Positions 1 through 8,100 of a DNA stretch of 27,490 nt are shown in pieces. The notes beneath the pieces are model-generated. The model did no database searches. It worked only from the letters and a program-made list of their open reading frames with translations, and was not told where the DNA came from. Positions within the stretch are counted from its first letter, which is position 1; each line of letters begins with the position of its first letter. The stretch is from IMG/VR virus record IMGVR_UViG_3300043446_005308, positions 1 to 27,490 of that record; one strand, given 5' to 3'. The translations under genes and the position numbers were made by a program. Origin of the DNA: a virus.

Positions 1-227
1 AAGTGAGTCGTTCTCTATTTGAGAATCTTGATGAAATATCTGCATCTATAATTAGAGATGAAATTGAGAATACTATTAGAAATTATGAACCAAGAGTGAA
101 TCTGATTTCGGTAGATGTAAGTCCAAATTATGATAATAATGAATTTCATGTAACAATAAACTATAGAATTGTCGGTATTGATGTTTTACCTCAACAATTA
201 TCATTTGCACTTCAGCCAACACGATAA
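1..227 (+). CDS. gp25: Baseplate wedge protein gp25, 3' part only
   Basis: This is the C-terminal portion (about 74 residues) of the T4 gp25 / GPW family, a small lysozyme-like-fold baseplate wedge protein that sits next to gp6 and gp53 near the top of the tail sheath. The visible part carries the family's ending: a helix with an acidic stretch, then 'EPRVNLISVDV', two beta strands (FHVTINYRIVG) and a terminal LQPTR. T4 gp25 is about 132 residues, so roughly the first 55-60 are missing upstream. The frame is open at the 5' edge. A GTG at base 3 is an internal valine codon, not a start, because the conserved region is already under way there. The stop codon abuts the gp6 ATG with no gap, which suggests translational coupling. 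The family call is from recognised motifs and synteny with gp6. Confidence 0.88.
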   Translation, partial: VSRSLFENLDEISASIIRDEIENTIRNYEPRVNLISVDVSPNYDNNEFHVTINYRIVGIDVLPQQLSFALQPTR

Positions 228-2135
228 ATGGCACTAGTTAATTTTACTAATTTAGATTTCGATCAAATAAAAGTTTCAATTCGCGATTATCTAAGGGCGA
301 ATTCAAATTTTACTGACTATGATTTTGAAGGATCTAATCTTTCAAATTTAGTTGATGTCTTAGCATATAATACTTACATTTCCTCATATAATGCTAATAT
401 GATTAGCAATGAGGTCTTTATTGATAGTTCCACACTTAGAGAGAATGTAGTTTCTCTCGCAAGGAATATTGGATATACTCCACGATCACGTAGCGCGGCG
501 AAAGCAAATATATCTCTTTTTGTAAATACATTTGGGTTTACAACTAATCCACTCACTTTGACTTTGAAAAGTGGTGTAGTCTGCACTTCAAATAGTTCTT
601 TTAGTAATCAAAGTTTTTCTTTTATAATTCCAAATGATATCACAGTTCCTGTAGTAAATGGAATTGCATTATTTGAAAATATTGATATCTATGAAGGAAC
701 TTTTGTTGTTAACAGTTTTACAATTACTGCAAATAACCAAAATCAAAGATTTATTTTAGATAATCCAAATATTGATGTAGATTCAATTAAAGTTTTTGTT
801 AGAGATACTCAAGCAAGTACAGTAAGAAGAACATTTAATCTTTCAAAAAATCTTTTTGATGTTGATTCTGAATCAAGAGTTTTCTTTATCCAGGAAATAG
901 AAGATCAGAGATATGAACTAATTTTTGGAGACGGCATTTTTGGGAAAAAACTTGATAACTTAAATTATGTTGAAGTGTCATATAATATTACAAATGGAGA
1001 GTCTGCAAATGGAGTATCTGCATTCAATTTTAATGGTAGATTAGTTGATAATAACAATAGAATTATTACTACCGGCATATCATTAATTACAACAAATTCG
1101 TCTTCTCAAAATGGAAGAGAAATTGAATCAGTAGAATCGATTAAAAAATATGCTCCAAGAAAATATTCTTCACAAAATCGGGCAGTAACTGCTACAGATT
1201 ATGAGACTATTATTCCTACAATTTATCCAGAGACAGAAACAATTTCTGTATTTGGTGGAGAAGATTTAACACCTCCCCAATATGGAAAGGTTTTTATTAG
1301 CATAAAACCAGTTAATGCTCCCTTCGTATCATCCCAGATAAAGAGTAATATTAAAAGTTCTCTTCGTAGATATGCAGTATCTGGAATAGTTCCTGAAATT
1401 GTAGATTTAAAATACCTTTATGTAGAATCAGATACTACTGCATATTATAATTCAAATTCAACTATAGGTCCAGATCATCTCAAGGATATCATTTTTAATA
1501 ATGTTAGAAGATACTCAGATTCAAGTGAACTGAATAGATTTGGTGCAAGATTTAAATACAGCAAGTATTTAAAGGTGATAGATGATTCGGATTCTGCAAT
1601 AACTTCAAATATTACAAAAATTGTAATAAGAAGGGATTTAAAGGCAGTCTTAAACTCATTTTCTTCATATGAAATATGTTACGGAAATCAATTTCATATT
1701 AAAGATAGGAATGGATATAATATTAAATCTTCTGGATTTGGAGTTTCTGGAATAAGTGATACTGTTTACTTATCAGATATTCCAAATTCAAGTGGTTTAG
1801 GGCGTATTATTCTTTTTACTTTAGGAAATACTTCTACCCCAACAATTATTAATCAAAATGCAGGTACTATTGATTATAGTAAAGGAGAGATTAATTTGGG
1901 ACCAATAAATATAGTTTCTACTACAAAACAATCATTTTCTCAACCAATAATTGAGATTTCAGCAATTCCAAAATCTAATGACGTAATAGGATTGCAAGAT
2001 CTTTATCTGCAACTAGATATTAATAATAGTGTTGTAAATATGCTTTCTGATGATGTGGAGTCTGGTTTAGACATTTCAGGATCATCATACAAAATTACAT
2101 CAAGCTACACTAACGGGAACCTTGTAAGATTATAA
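228..2135 (+). CDS. gp6: Baseplate wedge protein gp6 (Baseplate_J-like)
   Basis: 635 residues, close to T4 gp6 (660). gp6 forms the ring that holds the six wedges of a contractile-tail baseplate together and surrounds the hub. Visible family features are an N-terminal helical part with 'NLVDVLAYNTYISSYNANM' (about 41-59), 'RNIGYTPRSRSA' at residues 79-90, and the Baseplate_J core with 'YAPRKYSSQNRAVTATDYE' from residue 308 followed by 'GGEDLTPPQYGKVFISIKP' near 343-361. The last ~150 residues are Ser/Asn/Ile-rich beta-type sequence typical of marine T4-like homologues. The ATG directly follows the gp25 stop, and only four bases separate the end from the next gene. There is no strong Shine-Dalgarno, so translation is probably coupled to gp25. 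Identification rests on motif recognition and order. Confidence 0.93.
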   Translation: MALVNFTNLDFDQIKVSIRDYLRANSNFTDYDFEGSNLSNLVDVLAYNTYISSYNANMISNEVFIDSSTLRENVVSLARNIGYTPRSRSAAKANISLFVNTFGFTTNPLTLTLKSGVVCTSNSSFSNQSFSFIIPNDITVPVVNGIALFENIDIYEGTFVVNSFTITANNQNQRFILDNPNIDVDSIKVFVRDTQASTVRRTFNLSKNLFDVDSESRVFFIQEIEDQRYELIFGDGIFGKKLDNLNYVEVSYNITNGESANGVSAFNFNGRLVDNNNRIITTGISLITTNSSSQNGREIESVESIKKYAPRKYSSQNRAVTATDYETIIPTIYPETETISVFGGEDLTPPQYGKVFISIKPVNAPFVSSQIKSNIKSSLRRYAVSGIVPEIVDLKYLYVESDTTAYYNSNSTIGPDHLKDIIFNNVRRYSDSSELNRFGARFKYSKYLKVIDDSDSAITSNITKIVIRRDLKAVLNSFSSYEICYGNQFHIKDRNGYNIKSSGFGVSGISDTVYLSDIPNSSGLGRIILFTLGNTSTPTIINQNAGTIDYSKGEINLGPINIVSTTKQSFSQPIIEISAIPKSNDVIGLQDLYLQLDINNSVVNMLSDDVESGLDISGSSYKITSSYTNGNLVRL

Positions 2136-2139
2136 TACA

Positions 2140-5100
2140 ATGACAGAAACAAGAATCAGAATTAGTTCTATTATCGAGAATCAACTTCCACAATTTGTTG
2201 TAGAAGAATTTCCTTTAGTTAATGAATTTCTAAAGCAATATTATATTTCCTTAGAATCTAAAGGACAGACATTAGATATTCTTCAGAATATAGACCAGTA
2301 TGTTAAGGTCGATAATCTAACTAATCTGATAGACTCTACAGTTTTAACACAGGACATATCTTTCTTTGATACTACTATTAATGTAGAATCTACATACGGT
2401 TTCCCAGAATCTTATGGTCTTCTATCAATAAATTCGGAGATTATAACATATACTTCCAAAACTTCTACATCTTTTGAGGGATGTATACGTGGGTTTAGTG
2501 GCGTAACTTCATATAATCAAAAGAAAGATGAGTTAACCTTCTCTCAAAGTGAGTCTAAAGAACATCCATCTTCAACTATAGTCTCAAATTTAAATATCTT
2601 ATTTTTAAAAGAATTTTTATTTAAGATTAAAAAACAGATAACTCCGGGTTTTGAGGATAGGGAGTTATACTCACAGTTGGACCAAAGACTTTTTATTAAG
2701 CAATCAATTGATTTCTATTCATCTAAAGGAACAGAAAATTCATTTAAAATCTTATTCAAAGCTTTGTATGGGAAAAATGTTGATGTTATTTTACCAAGAG
2801 ATTATGTAATTCGCTCATCAGATGCAGATTATAGAATAACTTCAGAGGTATTTGTTGAGTCTATTCAGGGAGATCCTAATCAACTATTAAACAGAACACT
2901 ATATCAAGATGATGTTGGGTTTATAAAATCTGCGAAAGCAACAGTTTCTTATGTAGAAGAAGTAAGAGTATCTAATAAAACTTATTATAAATTAAATTTA
3001 GATTACAATTATGATAGAACTGTTGAAGTCCAAAGTAATACTAATAGAGATTTCACGGTCCATCCTAAAACAAAAGTAGTTTCTGATATAATTTTCGGTT
3101 CATCAACCCTCGAAGTTGACTCTACAGTATCATTTCCAACCTCTGGAAATTTATTAGTCAATCTTCCAAATGGCACGACTTTAAATATCCTTTATAATTC
3201 TAAAACTTTAAATCAATTTTTAAACTGTTCCGGAATAGACCAAGATATTCCAGATGGGACTACAATTTCTTATAATACGTATTCCTATGCATACGTAAAT
3301 AACGATATTGTAAAAGTTAGAATTCTTGGAGTTATTTCTGACCTAGAACCTCAAGGTAATTCAATTCTATATTCTACTAAAGATGTAATTAGAATAAAAA
3401 CTTTAGGAATTAATTCTAAAAATTTAAAAGCAAATAATTGGTTTTTTAACATACCGGTAAAATATAAAATTAAGTCAATTTATAAGAAAGATTCTTCAGA
3501 TAATTCTTATGAAATAGAATTTTATGATGAGCATTATTTTAATGTTGGTGATAATGCAACTTTATTTTCTTCCGTTGGAGATCAAGAAAATTGTTATGTT
3601 TACGCTTTTAACAATAAAAAATCTATAGGGGTCAGATTGGGGTCGGAAAGACCTTCATTGAATGAAAATAATACTTACATTATAAGAAAAAATATTTTAA
3701 AAGCAAATTCAAAGAATTATTCTCAGGTAAATGAGTATACAACAAATGTACAAAATGTATATGAAGACTCTACAGATAATTCAGTATACGTAACATCTCC
3801 ATCAATACCAAGTTATTCAGATAACGAATTGAAAGTAACTAATAGATCTGTTACTTTTAGTGGATCTTTTAGTGGAGAAGACCTTGATATTGGCACTCAT
3901 GGTCTTTACACAGGAGATCGTGTAGTATATAAATCGGGTCTTATTGATACCTTAGGAATAAATCCCGGAATATATTTCATAAAAAAAGTAGATCAGACAA
4001 AAATTAAACTTGCAAAAAGTAAATCTGATATTTTTTATAATAAATTCGTAGAAGTAAACGGAGATACTACAAATTCTGTTATAGAGATTGCAGAATTAAA
4101 CTATAATAACTTAATTTCAAAGAATCTTGACTCTCAAAAATTAATTAGAAAAATATCAAATCCAGTAAATGATATTAAGGAATACGAAACTAAACCTGGG
4201 TGTACGGGTATTTTGGTGAATGGAGTTGAAGTATGTAACTACAAATCCAATGATAATGTTTATTATGGTCCTATCGAAAATATTGCGGTTTTATCTTCTG
4301 GGTCTGGATATGATGTAGTTAATCCACCAGATCTAACAATTACCGATATAAACGGATACGATGCCAAATCTTATTGTACAGTAAATGGTACTCTGGAGAG
4401 GATTGATATTGAAGATCCTGGTTTTGATTATCTAGATACTCCAAAAGTTACTATTTCTGGCGGCAACGGAAATGGTGCTTCATGTGAAGTAAAACTTACG
4501 GATTTTGAGCATAAGATAATTTTTATAGCAAATGATTCTTCTAATTTAGTAGAACTAAATCCAACAAATACTATATCATTTTTGGATCACCATAAACTTA
4601 GAGATAATGAAGAAGTAGTATATTTTACTAATGGGCAGCAATCTATTGGAGGTTTATCAACAAGTTTTACTTATTATGCCTCAGTTCAAGATTCATATAC
4701 AATAAAACTTCATAAAACTTATTATGATTCTCTTGTTGGCATAAACACTATACAACTTACATCATACGGTAAAGGTGAGCAGTATTTTGTATGTAAAAAT
4801 AAAAAAAGAAGAGTAAATTCTATAATTGTAACCAATAATGGTGCAGGATATCAAAATAAGTATAGATCTGCACAACCATCTGGTATAAGCACATTTTCCA
4901 GCACGGTCAATATAAAAAACCATGGTTATTTAAATGGAGAAATAGTAGTTTATAATTCTTCAGATAACCCAATAGGGGGATTATCATCATCCACCTCATA
5001 TTATTTGACTAAAGTTGATGAAGATAATTTTAAACTTTCCGAAATAGGAATATCAACTTTGGGGGTATCTAGTTCTTTTTATTATGATACTAAACAATAT

Positions 5101-8100
5101 ATAAAATTTACCAATTCAGGTGTTGGAACTCATAAGTTCAATTATCCACCAGTAAGTGTGTCTATTTCAGGCAAAATTGGGGTATCAACTCTGTCTGGTT
5201 TAGATTGTAATTCTAAACTTATTCCAGTTTTTAGGGGAGAGATAGAATCTATTTTTGTGGAATCTGGAGGATTTTCTTATGGTTCTCAAGAAATTATTAA
5301 TCATGATAGGCAACCAACTTTTACTTTAAATCAGGGGTCTGGATCTCAGTTTACTCCCATAATTAGCAATGGAAAAATTGTAGAAGTTGTTGTAAACTCA
5401 TCTGGGAACAATTATAAGTCACAACCAAATATTGTAGTAAAGGGAAGTGGTTATGGCGCAATCCTAACTCCTATTATTTCAAATGGTTCTATAGTAGAAA
5501 TTAAAGTTATAAACGGGGGATATTCTTACAAGGCTTCAGACACTAAAATTTCTACAGTTACTTCTGGAAGTGGGGCAAAATTTAAGGCAAGTATAAAACC
5601 CTGGAAAATAAATTTAGTAGAAAGATTTTTACATAGTTCAAAAATATCATCCGATGATGGAATATTGATCCCATCACTAAATCAAAATTACGGGTTAGAA
5701 TATGCACACGCATATGCGCCAAGAAATTTAAGATCTTTAGTTCAGGCAACGAATTATGTTAATGGAGAAAAGAGATATACATCAGATCTACAAACTATCG
5801 ACAATAAAGAAACTGATTCTTTTTCACATTCTCCTATTATTGGATGGTCTTATGATGGTAATCCTATTTACGGACCATATGGATTTACGACAATAACTGG
5901 AGGTTCTATTAGATCTCTAAAATCTAGTTATGAAATATTATTAAAAGAAGGAAGACCTAGTACTGAAATATATCCACAAGGTTTTTTTGTTGATGATTAT
6001 AGTTATGTAGGAAGTGGAGACCTAGATGAACATAACGGAAGATTTTGCATTACTCCAGAGTATCCTAATGGAGTTTATGCATACTTTACAACAATTAATG
6101 ATGGACCGGTAGAAATTTCTGGAGTATTTGAAAATTACAAAAAACCAAAATTTCCATATGTAATTGGAAATAGTTATAAATCAAAACCAATAGATTTTAA
6201 CTTTGATCCAAAATCAAATCAAGACAATATTGATTTAAATAAAACCAAGTGGAGAAGAAATACTAGACTTCATGGAATATTAAATTCTAACATAGAATAT
6301 GGTTATATAAATGATTTAAATCTACAAGATATCACTTCTACTGTTGAAAGTGTATCTGTCGGATCTATTGATTCTATTAATTTAATTTCTTCCGGCGAGG
6401 ATTATAGGGTCGGTGATAAAATAATTTTTGAAAAGGTAGGAGATGATAATGTTTTTGCGAATGTTTCTTTGGTAAAAGGAAAAGAAATTACGCAAATTAG
6501 TGCTGCAACTTCATCGTATGATGATGTAAGATTTTACCCATACGGGCAAAATTTTGTTGCATTTACAACTGTTCCCCATAATTATTTGGATAATGATTTA
6601 ATTACTGTAACTGGAGACTTTGATTATAAAAAATATGGTACTATAAAAGTTTTTAGTAATACTTTGAAATTGGAGTCTGGGGTAAGTTCTACCAGTAGCA
6701 CCGGAATAGTAACTTATTTTAAAGTAAATGGTGATTTAAATTTCCCAAATATTAAAGAAAATGATGTTTATAAAATAAGAGATGAAGAAGTAAAAGTTTT
6801 AAATATCGATAAAATTTCTTCTAGGATTAGAGTTCTTAGAAACTACAATAATACTGTAGGAATTACATCATATTCTGCTGGAGAAATATTAACCGAAAAA
6901 ACTAAAAAATTTAGAACAAGTTTTAATATATCAACTTCATATAATTTTGATATTGATAAAGAGTATTATTTTGATCCCAAAGAATCAGTAGGAATTGGTA
7001 CAACTTCTGGGGTTGGGATTGTAAGTACCCTTACGATTTCAAATCCCGGTGTAGGTATTACTCAAATTTCAATACCAACTAAAGCAATTTATATACAAAA
7101 TCATGAATTGAATACTGGCGATTCTTTAATATACTCATCTAATGGAGGAACAACACTAGCAGTTTCAACTAATGGAACATCAAGTTTTCAATTAGCAGAG
7201 CAATCTATTGTTTATGCAATAAAACTTTCAAATGATTTAATTGGAATATCTACAAATAAAGTTGGTTTGGGTTCTACCGGAATTTTTGTATCTTTGGGTT
7301 CTACCAATTATACAGATACATCTCTATATTTTACTTCGGTTGGATCTGGAAATACTCATAGTTTTAAAACAATTTATTCAAATATTTTTAGTGCTAGAGT
7401 AGATAAGAATATAGTAACAGTTTCTACATCTTCTTCTCATGGATTATCGTTGTATGATAATGTAGTAGTTAATATAAACTCAGGTATTTCTACAAATATT
7501 ATAGTCAAGTATGATGATCATAATAGAAGGTTAATAATAAATCCTCGCACATATTCAACAATTGATACTACTACAGGCACTATAAACCTTCCAAATCATG
7601 ATTTTTATACAGGACAAAAAGTACTTCATACTTCACAAACTCCAGCAACTGGATTAGAAAATGAAAAAATTTATTATGTTGTTGTAGTAGATCAAAACAA
7701 AATTAGATTATCCAACACTTATTATCAATCAATTAAACAGATACCAGAAACTGTAAGTATAACATCATCTTCGGTCGGATCTATTTCTAAAATAAATCCA
7801 GAAATAAAACTTACCAAAAATCAAACAGTAATTTTTGACTTATCCGATTCTTCACTGGGGGTTGAAAATAATATTGAAAAATATTCTGCTTTTGACTTTA
7901 AAATTTATAAAGATTCTAATTTTAAACATGAATTTGAATCTTCTTCAGCATCTTCTTCCTTCGAAGTTACAAGATCAGGGAAAATTGGAATAAGCAGTGA
8001 AGCAAAGGTTCAAATTAAATTTAATTCAAATACGCCAGAAATTTTATATTATAACTTAGTTCCAACAAACTTAAATATTTTACCAGAGATCAAAAAAGAA

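Larger units (their letters stand above)
3886..7737 (+). repeat. Seven dispersed 'H-x-x-x-TGD ... YY ... IKL' protein modules
   Basis: Inside the giant gene I see diverged copies of one ~40-55 residue module at 3886-4032, 4585-4758, 4918-5067, 6574-6681, 7099-7254, from 7435, and 7594-7737. The shared pattern is N/T-H-G/D at the start, then TGD or an equivalent turn, V-x-Y, a Gly-Leu turn, a YY or YF strand and D-x-x-x-I-K-L. Examples are 'HGLYTGDRVVY', 'HGYLNGEIVVY' and 'HDFYTGQKVL'. The 6574 and 7435 copies are the most degenerate. An eighth copy is in the next gene at 11005-11208 ('HYFVTGEEIKYSF'). Confidence 0.75.

Noticed and set aside
3-5. GTG at base 3 as the start of a 74-residue protein
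   Set aside because: The product matches only the C-terminal half of gp25, so the GTG is an internal valine codon of a gene cut by the window edge.
1904-1911. AATAAATA as a late promoter inside gp6
   Set aside because: It is internal to a coding sequence with no gene start nearby; kept as a reminder that the motif can occur by chance.
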